From M55B144 sp964550615 (lineage in GTDB: Bacteria > Bipolaricaulota > Bipolaricaulia > UBA7950 > UBA9294), in contig CAZKAB010000001.1 in the NCBI GenBank assembly GCA_964550615.1, positions 81,382 through 145,381 of the forward strand: 64,000 nucleotides of DNA. The letters run 5' to 3'. A model generated the notes under the pieces. It did no database searches. It was not told where the DNA came from and was given only the letters and a program-made list of their open reading frames with translations. Positions 50,203-59,784 of the stretch are shown here, in pieces (position 1 is the stretch's first letter; each line of letters begins with the position of its first letter). The position numbers and the translations under genes are program-made.

Positions 50203-52419
50203 CTAGCCGCACGGTGGGGTGGTTTCGTCGCAAGTACCCGGCACCGATCCTGGCAACGGAGAACAGATGTTTGTGTTGGTCAGCCAGTAGGCGATGATCG
50301 TCTTCAGTGTCTCATAGGTAACCGTCTGCCCACAGGTACGTGGAACAACTTCGTCTTCCAGCCAGAACGCAATTGCACGCTGCACCTGCTGGAATGAGAT
50401 CTTATCGGAGAGTGTGATGTCGATAGTATCGTTCTCTACATCCCACCGTGAGATCGCCACCAACACTGAAACGCAGTCGGCTACTGCTACCGAGTCATCC
50501 CCGGTCACTTGAGTGTTCTGGCAAGGCAGGGCGGAGTCGACGGTCCCCTGCAAATCAGTGCTGCTCACGTAACACGGATCGCTTCCTGTCGTCTCGATCG
50601 CTTGTGTTTGCGGCACTTCAACCTGATAGATGATCGTCTTCGTCGTTCCAACTCCTAACTTGCTGGGGAAGACCCATTCCACTTGTGATCGCTTGTAAAG
50701 GAACCCGTCGTTCTCGACCGGAGTAACTCTCCATCCGGTGGGGAGCTCTTCCTTGAGCCCAACTCCGTACAGATCTTGATCGGCACTGATCTCCACCTTG
50801 ACGGTGAACGTGTTGCCGGCCGGGTTGCCGTCGGGACCATAGTAGTTAAGCAAGATGTTCCCGCATGGGACCGGTGTGGCGATAGTACGAACGGCAGTGA
50901 TATTCGCCTGCGGAACCGCTGGCAGATCAACGTCGACCGGTGTACAAGTGTATGCGTACGCAGCGATGTCTTTCATCGCTTCCAGGTCGATCGTCGCTCC
51001 TTGCGTCCAGGGCACCGTTTCCTCGTTCTGCCACATCTCAAGAGCACGAGTGAGCTGATCGGGCATGATCTTCTGTGACAAGCGCAGATCGATCGTGTCG
51101 TCACTGTCTTCGCCAACACGCGGAACAAGATGCGCGATTGCGGTCTTCAACGGTAGCGCATCGGTTATCTCTATCGTTGAATCACCCTCCACAGGCAGTT
51201 CGAATGCAGGGGTTCGCGCTTGGAATATGCCGGTGATGTCGAAACATACAGGAAGGGTGGTGGCGATCAGTTCGTTGCTGGACGGCACGGTTACTTCGTA
51301 AGAAATGACCTTGCTTGTGCCGGCCTTGATCTCATCTATGAATACCCATTGCACTGCCGCCCGTTTGAAAGCTGCGCCAGCGTTTTCCAGCGGCTTTATC
51401 TTCCAACCGACCGGGAGCTTCTCTTCCAACCCGACGCCGGCAAGATCCATTTGGGGCTCGATACGGACGACCACTTTGAACGTGGTCCCCGGAAGCGCCG
51501 CGATTGTTGAGATCGTACGTGTGACCTTAACCGCTAGGTCGGCTACGTTGACGGACACCGAAGTCCGGGCTGTCGCTCCTGCGGCATCGGTCGCTCGAAG
51601 TGTCACGTTCTTCATCCCGCTGACCGCGTAGCTGTGCGTGACAACAGGATTGGTGGTCGTCTGATCGAATATACCGTCGCCGTCAAAGTCCCACTCGTAC
51701 TTGGCAATACTGCCATCCGGGTCCATCGAGGCGCTGGCATCGAACGAGATCGCCTCGTTGATGTGCGGATCGGTGGGGGAGATGCTGAACGACACCTTGG
51801 GTGGCTGGTTCAGCGTCCCCTGGAAAATGATCGGATCGATCAGGTTCAGGCTCACCATTTGCGGTGAAGAAGCGCTGCCGGACGGGAGTTTGACCGCCGT
51901 GATCCCGGCGGTGAACTGTGGATACAGAGTCAACTCAAACTCGGAGCCGAGCGGTCCCAGGACCATACCGTCTGATTTTCCATCGTCCCACGTCCACGAG
52001 ACACTACCCGTGGGGGGAGTGAGTTGCCACACCTCACGGAAATCGGCCGGGCCGTCGTCCTGAACGGTAAAGCCCGCTCCGGCCGGTACACCGGACATGG
52101 TCAAGGACGTTGACCCCGCCGTTCCGCCCGTGCCACTTAGCAAGACGAACAATGACACCGCACCTGTTGTCGTGTTGCGATACAGGAACAGCACCGCGGT
52201 ATTCGTCTCCTCCAAGCCCGTGTTCGACTGGTTGTTCGTCATGTTGTAGTAAGCATCGGCGGCCGTCGAACCCGAAAGCGGGACTATCTGTACCCGCTTA
52301 TCCCCTTGGCTGACCGTGTAGTACCCTGACTCCTGGGCAAGTACACTCGCCGGGAAGAGGAGGGTGCCGAGTACCAAGAGGAGGAAAAGGCCATAAAGGC
52401 TAGCCTTATACACCTTCAT
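50203..52419 (-). CDS. Large secreted surface protein, PKD and tandem beta-sandwich/dockerin-like units
   Basis: A 738-residue exported protein. Signal peptide (LYGLFLLLVLGTLLFPASVLA). The first ~200 residues form a domain of unknown fold (choice-of-anchor-like: PAGAGFTVQDDGPADF). A PKD domain follows (YEWDFDGDGIFDQTT). Then two tandem units, each of a beta-sandwich (GLEEKLPVGWKIKPLENAG; GLKEELPTGWRVTPVENDG) and a C-terminal-type domain (TIDLRLSQKIMPDQLTRALEMW; ISRWDVENDTIDITL ... AIAFWLED ... IIAYWLTNT). The tail is Cys-rich (GTCDETTPPCG). ATG 52419 has AAGGAGGT. No sortase or cell-wall anchor motif is seen. Confidence 0.85.
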   Translation of the reverse strand: MKVYKASLYGLFLLLVLGTLLFPASVLAQESGYYTVSQGDKRVQIVPLSGSTAADAYYNMTNNQSNTGLEETNTAVLFLYRNTTTGAVSLFVLLSGTGGTAGSTSLTMSGVPAGAGFTVQDDGPADFREVWQLTPPTGSVSWTWDDGKSDGMVLGPLGSEFELTLYPQFTAGITAVKLPSGSASSPQMVSLNLIDPIIFQGTLNQPPKVSFSISPTDPHINEAISFDASASMDPDGSIAKYEWDFDGDGIFDQTTTNPVVTHSYAVSGMKNVTLRATDAAGATARTSVSVNVADLAVKVTRTISTIAALPGTTFKVVVRIEPQMDLAGVGLEEKLPVGWKIKPLENAGAAFKRAAVQWVFIDEIKAGTSKVISYEVTVPSSNELIATTLPVCFDITGIFQARTPAFELPVEGDSTIEITDALPLKTAIAHLVPRVGEDSDDTIDLRLSQKIMPDQLTRALEMWQNEETVPWTQGATIDLEAMKDIAAYAYTCTPVDVDLPAVPQANITAVRTIATPVPCGNILLNYYGPDGNPAGNTFTVKVEISADQDLYGVGLKEELPTGWRVTPVENDGFLYKRSQVEWVFPSKLGVGTTKTIIYQVEVPQTQAIETTGSDPCYVSSTDLQGTVDSALPCQNTQVTGDDSVAVADCVSVLVAISRWDVENDTIDITLSDKISFQQVQRAIAFWLEDEVVPRTCGQTVTYETLKTIIAYWLTNTNICSPLPGSVPGTCDETTPPCG

Positions 52420-52539
52420 TGCTACCTCCTTCGTGCTGATCTCGCGTTCTCAATTTGCAATAGTGAATCCCTATCATTCTACCGATCGCCCTCCTTGTAA
52501 GTCTGTAACGTCGGTTACTCTCTCGCTCGCACACTGTCA

Positions 52540-53169
52540 TCATAATGAAACCGCCAGTTGATAGAGCGCCGCGTCGATCGCCTTCTTCGCTGCTTCTAGT
52601 GGATCGGCCGTCAACAGCGACAAGAGAGGCTTATCTTCGTTCGTAACCGTCGTCGTAAACTCTATGTCGCCAGAAGGGTTGAACACCGTTGCGAAAACGC
52701 TCACCGTCGCCTGTTTGTCAAGTCCGAACAGAAGCCCTAGCGGACTGGTGAGAAGTTGCATCGAGTTATCCAAGAACGAGCTTACCCCAAGGAACAACAA
52801 GGAACGTTCGGGTCTAAAAGCGATATTGGTATCCCATCGAACGATTCGAAACACAATGAGGTGATCCGCGTCCAGCGTTTGAGCAAGTCTTCGCATTCCT
52901 TCAAGCGGGACAGTGTTTCCGATGTAGGTGTTTGTGAGACGCTGTGCGTACATCAACTCGCCAGCGGATGCGACCGTCGTGCCGGTGATAATGGCACAAT
53001 GTTGGTTGGCGTAGCTCTTGAGGATCTCCAGTTGCGATGCCGGAATAGGCACCGCCGCCTGTACAAAGACGGCCACCTTCTCTCGCTGGCCGAATACCGG
53101 GACAACAGCCGTCAGGCTGACCAGTAGGATAACAAATCCGTACAGCGCAAGACGTAGTTTACTCAACAT
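52540..53169 (-). CDS. Exported protein of unknown function
   Basis: A 209-residue protein with signal peptide (LYGFVILLVSLTAVVPVFG). The mature part begins REKVAVFVQAAVPIPASQLEI and shows alternating strands and helices (ADHLIVFRIVRWDTNIAF; VSVFATVFNPSGDIEFTTTV; DPLEAAKKAIDAALYQLAV). The C-terminal helix and 'FNPSGDIEFTTTVTNED' phrase suggest a beta-barrel-free periplasmic protein, perhaps related to CsgG/LptE-like scaffolds, but I cannot name a family. ATG 53169 follows GGGGAGAA. It is the first of the minus-strand surface-protein group; ~150 nt separate it from rplM. No terminator or promoter is obvious there. Confidence 0.7.
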   Translation of the reverse strand: MLSKLRLALYGFVILLVSLTAVVPVFGQREKVAVFVQAAVPIPASQLEILKSYANQHCAIITGTTVASAGELMYAQRLTNTYIGNTVPLEGMRRLAQTLDADHLIVFRIVRWDTNIAFRPERSLLFLGVSSFLDNSMQLLTSPLGLLFGLDKQATVSVFATVFNPSGDIEFTTTVTNEDKPLLSLLTADPLEAAKKAIDAALYQLAVSL

Positions 53170-53320
53170 ATTCTCCCCACCACCCGTTTGCTTGCCTGTT
53201 TCATTGCTCGGAGTCTACCGAGCGGGGAGGCGGGGAGAAAGGAACGGTGTCAAACGTCACCCACAGCTTTGTCTAAGGGGTCATAGACAAATGTCCGGTG
53301 ACGTTCAGTCGCAGATCTGT

Positions 53321-53764
53321 TTACAGAGAGATCTCTTTGGGATTCTGTGCGACGTGGGGATGGACAGGGCCTTCATAGACCTTGAGTTTGCGCAGCATGC
53401 GGCGTCCGAGCGTATTCTTGGGAAGCATTCGCCGCACCGCTTCGCGAACGGGTGTGGTGGGGCGACGCTCGATCAAATTGCGATACGACATCTCTTTCAG
53501 TCCGCCAATGAACCCGCTGTGGCGTTGAAACATCTTCTGGTCCCACTTGTTCCCGGTCAGGCCGACCTTTTCTGCGTTGATAACGACGACATAGTCGCCG
53601 GTGTCTACGTGCGGGGTATAGATCGGCTTGTGTTTGCCTTGCAGGATGACGGCGATTTCGCTCGCGAGCCGTCCGAGATGCTTGCCGTCCGCATTTACGA
53701 CGTACCAATCTCGATTCCAGCTCTTACCTATCTGTTCATTCTTTGCCACAAACGTGCGTTGCAT
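53321..53764 (-). CDS. rplM: Ribosomal protein L13
   Basis: A 147-residue large-subunit protein. Signatures WYVVNADGKHLGRLASEIA, YTPHVDTGDYVVVINAEKVGLTGNK and VREAVRRMLPKNTLGRRML are all clear. ATG 53764 is preferred (AAGGAG 7 nt upstream) over ATG 53770. It is normally followed by rpsI (S9); here the next gene downstream is an exported protein of unknown function and S9 is absent from the window. It has its own consensus promoter inside the end of purA. Confidence 0.97.
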   Translation of the reverse strand: MQRTFVAKNEQIGKSWNRDWYVVNADGKHLGRLASEIAVILQGKHKPIYTPHVDTGDYVVVINAEKVGLTGNKWDQKMFQRHSGFIGGLKEMSYRNLIERRPTTPVREAVRRMLPKNTLGRRMLRKLKVYEGPVHPHVAQNPKEISL

Positions 53765-53798
53765 GATCATGCTCCTTAGCTCTCCGATTCAGGACGTG

Positions 53799-53827
53799 AT
53801 TATATCCAGCCGGCTAATCCCTGTCAA
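53799..53827 (-). promoter_or_regulatory. Consensus promoter of rplM inside purA
   Basis: Minus strand: perfect TTGACA (53827-53822), 17 bp, perfect TATAAT (53804-53799). The -35 lies within the last codons of purA. Predicted start near 53792, giving a short leader before ATG 53764. A match this exact suits high expression of a ribosomal protein. Confidence 0.85.
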
Positions 53828-55088
53828 AACCGGTAAGGATCGTCTCCTCAGGCGACGGGCCCACCGAAACGAGAAAGATGGGTACGTCGAGGGAGTGCGC
53901 AATGACCGCCAAGTACTCGCGTGCCGCATGCGGCAGATCCTCGTACCGTCGCACAACGGTGATATCCTCACTCCATCCGGCGACGGATTCATAGATCGGC
54001 TCACACGCCCCGAATTCCTCACTTGACGCCGGGAGTGACATAATCTCACGCCCGTCCAGCCGATATGAATGGCAAACCCGAATCTCCTTCATTCCGGTGA
54101 GGATGTCGAGCTTGGTGATGGCGAGCCCTGTCGGCGCGTTAAGCCTCGCCGCGTGGCGCAAAGCGACCAAGTCAAGCCAACCGCATCGGCGCGGCCGTCC
54201 GGTGGTAACGCCAAATTCCGCCCCCGCCTGCTGCAACCGTTCGCCGAGCTTGCCTGAAAGCTCGGTAGGGAAGGAGCCTGCGCCAACGCGCGTCGTGTAT
54301 GCTTTGGTAACCCCAATGCGCCGCTTTACTTCCAATGCGCCAATTCCGATCGAATTCGCCAATCCAGCAAATGTCGTGCTTGACGATGTGACATACGGAT
54401 AGCTGCCGTAGTCCAGATCGAGCAGCGCCCCTTGTGCCCCCTCGAACAGCACTTCTTCTCCTCGCGCCATCGCTGCTTGCACCGTTCCGGCCGCATCGCC
54501 GATCACGGAGATGAATGGCTGTCCGGCATTGAGAAGATCATCAGCTATGCTTGCCGCAGACAGCGAGGCGATCGCTCCCGCCTCCGGCCAATTCTCGCGC
54601 AAGAGCCTAAGCCGCGCCTCTATCTTCTCCTCCAGTCGTTCGCGATCGAGAAGATCGACAGCACGAATACCGACGCGAGCCGCCTTGTCACGATACGCCG
54701 GTCCGATCCCGCGGCGTGTCGTTCCGATCGCCTCTCCGCTCCCCTCAAGCTCCTCAAGGATGCGGTGGTATGGCATGATCAGATGGGCATTCTCAGCAAT
54801 CACCAGCTCCGGTTCTTCTCCCATATGCTGAGCGATTTTATCGTATTCCTCACGGAGCACGGCCACATCTATAACCATTCCACCCGCGAGGACGCAGCGC
54901 GCACCAGCATAGAATGCACCGGCCGGCATTTGGTGGGTGCCGAACTTCACGCCGCGATCGATCACGGTATGGCCTGCGTTCGGACCGCCATTGAACCGCA
55001 CAACCAAATCCGCATTCTCTGCCAGGAGGTGGGTGATCTTGCCTTTCCCCTCATCTCCCCACTGCATACCAAGCACTGCTGTTGCCAT
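53814..55088 (-). CDS. purA: Adenylosuccinate synthetase
   Basis: A 424-residue GTP-dependent enzyme, IMP + Asp to adenylosuccinate. The N-terminal GMQWGDEGKGKITHLL loop has the catalytic Asp, and GGPNAGHTV carries the catalytic His. GTTRRGIGPAYRDKAAR and GVTTGRPRRCGWLDLVALRHA are the other signatures. It starts 1 nt after the ileS stop, so it is cotranscribed with it. No other purine gene is near. Length is normal. Confidence 0.97.
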   Translation of the reverse strand: MATAVLGMQWGDEGKGKITHLLAENADLVVRFNGGPNAGHTVIDRGVKFGTHQMPAGAFYAGARCVLAGGMVIDVAVLREEYDKIAQHMGEEPELVIAENAHLIMPYHRILEELEGSGEAIGTTRRGIGPAYRDKAARVGIRAVDLLDRERLEEKIEARLRLLRENWPEAGAIASLSAASIADDLLNAGQPFISVIGDAAGTVQAAMARGEEVLFEGAQGALLDLDYGSYPYVTSSSTTFAGLANSIGIGALEVKRRIGVTKAYTTRVGAGSFPTELSGKLGERLQQAGAEFGVTTGRPRRCGWLDLVALRHAARLNAPTGLAITKLDILTGMKEIRVCHSYRLDGREIMSLPASSEEFGACEPIYESVAGWSEDITVVRRYEDLPHAAREYLAVIAHSLDVPIFLVSVGPSPEETILTGFDRD

Positions 55089-55089
55089 A

Positions 55090-58000
55090 TCACCCTCCTC
55101 GAGAATCGATCCGCCTCACGCCGACACGCACAGTCGCATCATCGATGTCGAATTCCTCTGTTGCTACTTGCTTGTCGCCGATCGCGTTCTCCACTCTCAC
55201 AGCCAGGACTTCCGCTGCAATTGCATCTTGGTTATCCCTGATAACACTGCCGAGCGGCTCATCCGCTTCATAGGAAAGGGCGATGCGATCGGTCACATCG
55301 AATCCCGCTTCTTTTCGGAGCAGTTGCACGCGATGGGCAATCTCCCGCACCCACCCCATCTCCTGCAGACGCGCGTCGATCATCGTGTCGAGGAGCAGGC
55401 GCACGCCTCCATCCTGAATCAACACGAAGCGTTCGGGGAGAACTGCGTCAAACGCAATATCATCAGCGAATATCGACATGCCCTCCTCCGCCAACGCGAT
55501 CGGGCCATTGGCAATTGCTTTCCTCAGTGATTCAGCTGTTTGTGCCTTTATCCACTCCGCCGCGCGCGGTGCTGCCGCGCCGAGACGCGGGCCGAGGGTG
55601 CGGAAGTTGGGAGACGGTGTCTCCTCGAAGTAATCGGACAGCGTGGACACGAATTCCGTCTCCTCTACGTTCAATTCAGTCTTCACCAGCCCAAGGATCT
55701 CCTGCGACATCGCCTCTTTCGTGCCCATGTCTCCATCGTCCGTGCAGACGACGATTCCGGCTAGCGGCTGGCGCACCTTGACCTGCGCCTGGTTACGCGC
55801 CTGATGTCCCAGCGACACGATTCGACGTGCCAGATCCATCTGGATTTCGAGCTCCCCGTCGACCACTGCCGGATCGGCCGCGGGGAAGCGGCACAGATGA
55901 ATGCTTGCCGGGTCGTCATCCGTGCGAAGTCGTTGGAAGATCTCCTCGGAAATGAACGGTACAAACGGGGCCAACAGTTTCGCGAATTCCATCAATACAC
56001 GATACAGCGTTGCGTATGCGGCAACCTTGTCCGCTCCCATTCCTCCACGCCAGAACCGCCTCCGCGATGAGCGGACATACCAGTTGGAGAGATCATCCAA
56101 GAATGTCTCCAGAGCGCTTGTCGCACCAACAACATCGTAGCCGTCAAGGCACTCGGTCACTGTCTTCGTTGTCGATGCAAGCCGCGAGCGGACCCAGCGA
56201 TCGAGGATTGTCAAGTCGCCATCGCGTAGCTCATCCCGGCGTGGGTCGAAATCATCGATCGACGCGTACAGCGCGAAGAAATCGTACGTGTTGCGCAACG
56301 TATCGAGGAATTTGTACAGCGGGTCCTTTATCGCCGCCTCGCCAAGGCGCTTTGACTTCCAGGGAGCACTGGATGAATACAGATACCAGCGCAACGTATC
56401 CGCACCGTAAACATCGATCAGCTCCCACGGATCGAGAAAGTTACCCTTGCTCTTGCTCATTTTCAGACCTTCGCCATCCAGGCCGAGGCCGGTGACAAGA
56501 CAATTTCGATACGGAGCGGCCCCGTGGATGATCGTGCTCGTGGCAAGCAGTGTGTAGAACCATCCACGTGTTTGATCCATCGCTTCGCAGATGAAATCGG
56601 CGGGGAAGCTATCGTTGAACCGATCTGAGTTTTCGAACGGGTAATGCCACTGTGCAGTGTGCATACTGCCGGAGTCAAACCATGCGTCGATCACATTCTC
56701 CACCCGCCGCATCGTCTTCCCGCACTTCGGGCAGGCAAGCTCGACCTTGTCAATGTAAGGTCTGTGCAGTTCGACGCTCTTGGCCAGTTCTTTGTCGAGC
56801 GAGTGTTCCACGAGTTCTTCGCGGCTCCCGACGGATACCGGCTCACCACATTCCTCACAGATCCACAGATTGAGCGGCGTGCCCCAATACCTATCGCGTG
56901 ATAACGCCCAGTCCTTGAGGTTTTGCAGGAAGTCACCCAGGCGTCCCGTCCCCACGTGCGCCGGATACCAGTTGATCGATGCGTTGTTCTTTAGCAGTTC
57001 TTCTTTTACTGCCGTCGTCTTGACAAACCACGAATCGAGCGCGTAGTAGAGAAGAGGGGTATCGCAACGCCAGCAGAATGGGTAGTCATGTTCGTACGGA
57101 ACGAACCGGTACAGCACTCCGCGCTTTTTCAAATCATCTACGATTACCGGGTCAGCATCCTTGACGAACTTTCCCGCGCACAAAGGGAAGAGATCGGTGA
57201 ACCTGCCAGCTAGATCGACCGGCTGGAAGAAGGGAAGCCCGTTGTCCTGTCCGAGCTTGTAGTCATCCTCGCCGAAAGCGGGGGCAGTGTGCACAATCCC
57301 CGTTCCATCTTCCATGTTGACAAAATCGGCTGCGTGCACCCGGTATGCGGCTTCCTCTTCGACGAGACGAAACGGCGGCTCGTAGGAGAGTCCGACGAGA
57401 TCCGCGCCGGGAAACTCTCGCACAACGCGATACTCGCCTTCCATGGCCCGCTCGACAAGCTCCCGCGCAAGGACAAGCCTCTCTTCTCCCTGTTCCACCT
57501 CAACATATACAGCATCAGCGGCGACCGCAAGACCGATATTTGCCGGGAGCGTCCACGGGGTCGTTGTCCATGCGAGGAGAGATGTCGTGCAACCGCTATC
57601 CAGTTTGTACATGGCGTCCGCGTCTGATGCGATCGGCATCTTCACCGAGATGGAAGGATCCTCCACTCTGCGATATCCCTGCGCCACCTCATGCGAGGAG
57701 AGCCCGGTGCCACAACGCGGGCAATACGGGAGGATCTTGTGGCCCTGATACAGGAGCCCACGATCGAACATCTGTTTGAGCTCCCACCACACGGTCTCTA
57801 TGTAGTCATCTGTGTAGGTAACGTAGGCATTTTCGAGATCGATCCAGAACCCCATCCGCTCGATCATCCTCTCCCATTCGCCCTTGTACTTCCACACCGA
57901 CTCCTTGCAGTGCTGAACGAACTTCTCGACACCGTACGCCTCAATCTCCGGCTTGCTGTTCACGCCTATCTCTTTCTCTACCTCGAGTTCCACCGGAAGC

Positions 58001-58266
58001 CCGTGCGTATCCCATCCCCCTTTGCGGGCGACGTAGAACCCTTGCATTGTCTTGTAGCGCGGGAAGAGGTCTTTGTACACTCGTGGCATCAAGTGGCCCA
58101 GGTGCGGTTGTCCGTTTGCCGTGGGGGGGCCTTCGAAGAAGACATAGCGCGGCCCGTTCTCCGTTGCGGCAAGCGACTTCTGGAATGCATCCTCTTCCTT
58201 CCACAAGGCGAGGATTGCTCGTTCTCGAGTCACCGGGTCTTTGGTAAGTTTCTCATATTGAGACAT
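55090..58266 (-). CDS. ileS: Isoleucyl-tRNA synthetase, IleS2-like
   Basis: A 1058-residue class I synthetase. The HIGH motif is in FFEGPPTANGQPHLGHLM, the KMSKS is GLKMSKSKGNF, and the editing (CP1) domain has TTTPWTLPANIGLAVA. Two zinc knuckles are visible (CPRCGTGLSSHE, CEECG...CPKCGK). The 'FFEGPPTANG' start and the lack of a C-terminal Zn-ribbon fit the IleS2 (eukaryal-like, mupirocin-tolerant) branch; this is family knowledge, not a tree. ATG 58266 follows TAAGGAGA. It heads ileS-purA; an upstream palindrome (58341-58362) may regulate it. Confidence 0.95.
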   Translation of the reverse strand: MSQYEKLTKDPVTRERAILALWKEEDAFQKSLAATENGPRYVFFEGPPTANGQPHLGHLMPRVYKDLFPRYKTMQGFYVARKGGWDTHGLPVELEVEKEIGVNSKPEIEAYGVEKFVQHCKESVWKYKGEWERMIERMGFWIDLENAYVTYTDDYIETVWWELKQMFDRGLLYQGHKILPYCPRCGTGLSSHEVAQGYRRVEDPSISVKMPIASDADAMYKLDSGCTTSLLAWTTTPWTLPANIGLAVAADAVYVEVEQGEERLVLARELVERAMEGEYRVVREFPGADLVGLSYEPPFRLVEEEAAYRVHAADFVNMEDGTGIVHTAPAFGEDDYKLGQDNGLPFFQPVDLAGRFTDLFPLCAGKFVKDADPVIVDDLKKRGVLYRFVPYEHDYPFCWRCDTPLLYYALDSWFVKTTAVKEELLKNNASINWYPAHVGTGRLGDFLQNLKDWALSRDRYWGTPLNLWICEECGEPVSVGSREELVEHSLDKELAKSVELHRPYIDKVELACPKCGKTMRRVENVIDAWFDSGSMHTAQWHYPFENSDRFNDSFPADFICEAMDQTRGWFYTLLATSTIIHGAAPYRNCLVTGLGLDGEGLKMSKSKGNFLDPWELIDVYGADTLRWYLYSSSAPWKSKRLGEAAIKDPLYKFLDTLRNTYDFFALYASIDDFDPRRDELRDGDLTILDRWVRSRLASTTKTVTECLDGYDVVGATSALETFLDDLSNWYVRSSRRRFWRGGMGADKVAAYATLYRVLMEFAKLLAPFVPFISEEIFQRLRTDDDPASIHLCRFPAADPAVVDGELEIQMDLARRIVSLGHQARNQAQVKVRQPLAGIVVCTDDGDMGTKEAMSQEILGLVKTELNVEETEFVSTLSDYFEETPSPNFRTLGPRLGAAAPRAAEWIKAQTAESLRKAIANGPIALAEEGMSIFADDIAFDAVLPERFVLIQDGGVRLLLDTMIDARLQEMGWVREIAHRVQLLRKEAGFDVTDRIALSYEADEPLGSVIRDNQDAIAAEVLAVRVENAIGDKQVATEEFDIDDATVRVGVRRIDSRGG

Positions 58267-58340
58267 CGCAATCTCCTTAACGCACAGAAACTCTCAATTA
58301 TTCATGGATAGGCAAGAAACGACAAGGACAAAGCAGCGCG

Positions 58341-58362
58341 CATGCCCCGCTAGCGGGGCATG
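58341..58362. repeat. Perfect 22-bp palindrome upstream of ileS
   Basis: An 11+11 bp perfect palindrome whose half-site is CATGCCCCGCT. It is next to an AT-rich TATATTATC on the minus strand, so it would cover the start region of the ileS promoter (a weak -10 at ~58370-58363). No T-run follows on either strand, arguing against an intrinsic terminator. The rest of 58267-58487 shows nothing further. Confidence 0.6.
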
Positions 58363-58487
58363 ATAATATAGATGAGGAGCGGCAGGAATACTACGTTTGT
58401 TGTCGGCATATTTCGATCACGTCCTATCATAGCTTCGGCATGAACGCGAATCAAGATACAGGAAACGCGCTTACCTGGGCCCTCTGG

Positions 58488-59672
58488 TCAACCTGCAATC
58501 GACTGACGCCGCCAACGCCGGAACCAGGCAACGACAAAACCCGACCCCAGAAGACCCACCGCGCTCCCAAACGGGAATACAGCTGTCAATCCAACGTAGT
58601 CGGCCACTACGCCAAACGCCAGCGGACCGATCATCTGGCCTACGGCGAACGCCCCTCCCTGCAGGCCGGCCAGCGTTCCCATCCCATGCGTGCGCCCCAG
58701 TTCCGTTCGAATGGCGATAACCGAAGCACGTGACAGGGCAGAGAGGGCGCCGATGAGAAATGTGATAACTATCACAATCCACACGTGGTGGACGAACGGA
58801 ATGGCGAGTAACAAGAGTGGGGCGAGCACGCTGCCAAGCACGATCTGCGGCATACGCGGCAATCGATCGGCGAGGAATCCGAATGGAATCTGGAGGAGGC
58901 CGCCACCGAGCATGTACACCGACAACACCGTACCGATACTTCCTTCCCCAAGTCCGGCGGTCGCCACCGCATACAACGGGTAGAACGTATTGAACCCCTG
59001 GCGCCAGAAGCCACGTGTGGCCACGTACATGCAAATGCCCTTCACCGCATCATTCTTGACCACATCTCGTAGCGGCACAATCTCCTCAACGCGCGCCGGT
59101 ACGACTGACGTATTCTCTTGATGCTTGCCGTCCGAAGGAACTGCACGCGCCACCATGAGTAAGGCGATCACGCTTAGTCCTCCCATTGCGTAGAATGCAG
59201 CGTTATATGACCACAGGGAGCTCAGTCCGCCGCCGACAAGCGGACCCAATGCCATCCCGAGGAACAGCGAAGAATAGAAGAGATTCATGTAGCGTCCCTC
59301 TCGCCCAACGGGCGTGATGTCGCCGATGTAGGCCTGGGCAATCGGGGTAACCATCACCGATGCCGCCCCTTGGAGCAGACGAAACAGGCCGAGTTGCCAC
59401 AGGCTTGCCGCCACGACATAAAGAATAGATACGACGGCATATCCGGCGAGACCACCAACAAGTATGCGCTTGCGTCCCACGCGGTCGGAAAAACGACCGA
59501 CCACCGGCCCGAGGAGACTGCGGGATATCGAGAACGCCGCGAATACAATCCCGATCGACACACCGCTGGCGGTGAACGTTTCGGCGTATAAAGGCAGAAT
59601 GGGAGCGATGATTCCTACTCCCATCATGGCAACTGCAACCGCCGCGAATAGACTGATGAACGCTCTTCTCAA
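58488..59672 (-). CDS. Major facilitator superfamily transporter
   Basis: A 394-residue, 12-TM MFS protein. The loop-2 signature GRFSDRVGRKRILVGG is intact (motif A), and a second half-copy GFLADRLPRMPQIVLGS appears in loop 8. It resembles drug-H+ antiporters such as the Bmr/TetA group. ATG 59672 lies a few nt after AAGGAGGG-like sequence (GGAGGGTAACTG). It diverges from the next MFS gene. Substrate unknown. Confidence 0.9.
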   Translation of the reverse strand: MRRAFISLFAAVAVAMMGVGIIAPILPLYAETFTASGVSIGIVFAAFSISRSLLGPVVGRFSDRVGRKRILVGGLAGYAVVSILYVVAASLWQLGLFRLLQGAASVMVTPIAQAYIGDITPVGREGRYMNLFYSSLFLGMALGPLVGGGLSSLWSYNAAFYAMGGLSVIALLMVARAVPSDGKHQENTSVVPARVEEIVPLRDVVKNDAVKGICMYVATRGFWRQGFNTFYPLYAVATAGLGEGSIGTVLSVYMLGGGLLQIPFGFLADRLPRMPQIVLGSVLAPLLLLAIPFVHHVWIVIVITFLIGALSALSRASVIAIRTELGRTHGMGTLAGLQGGAFAVGQMIGPLAFGVVADYVGLTAVFPFGSAVGLLGSGFVVAWFRRWRRQSIAG

Positions 59673-59744
59673 CAGTTACCCTCCTTGATGACGCACAGTC
59701 GCATACCATATCGGATCGGAAGCGCTCATTCCACCGCAACAAGG

Positions 59745-59774
59745 TTGCGGCGTCGCGTAGGTGCCCGTTATGAT
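59745..59774 (+). promoter_or_regulatory. Promoter of the second MFS gene
   Basis: TTGCGG (59745-59750), an 18-bp spacer and TATGAT (59769-59774). Transcription would start near 59781, 3-4 nt before ATG 59785, with no Shine-Dalgarno sequence. Confidence 0.5.
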
Positions 59775-59784
59775 CCTCATTCTC

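Noticed and set aside
58341..58362. Palindrome as intrinsic terminator
   Set aside because: No T-run on either strand and placed upstream of ileS rather than after a gene.
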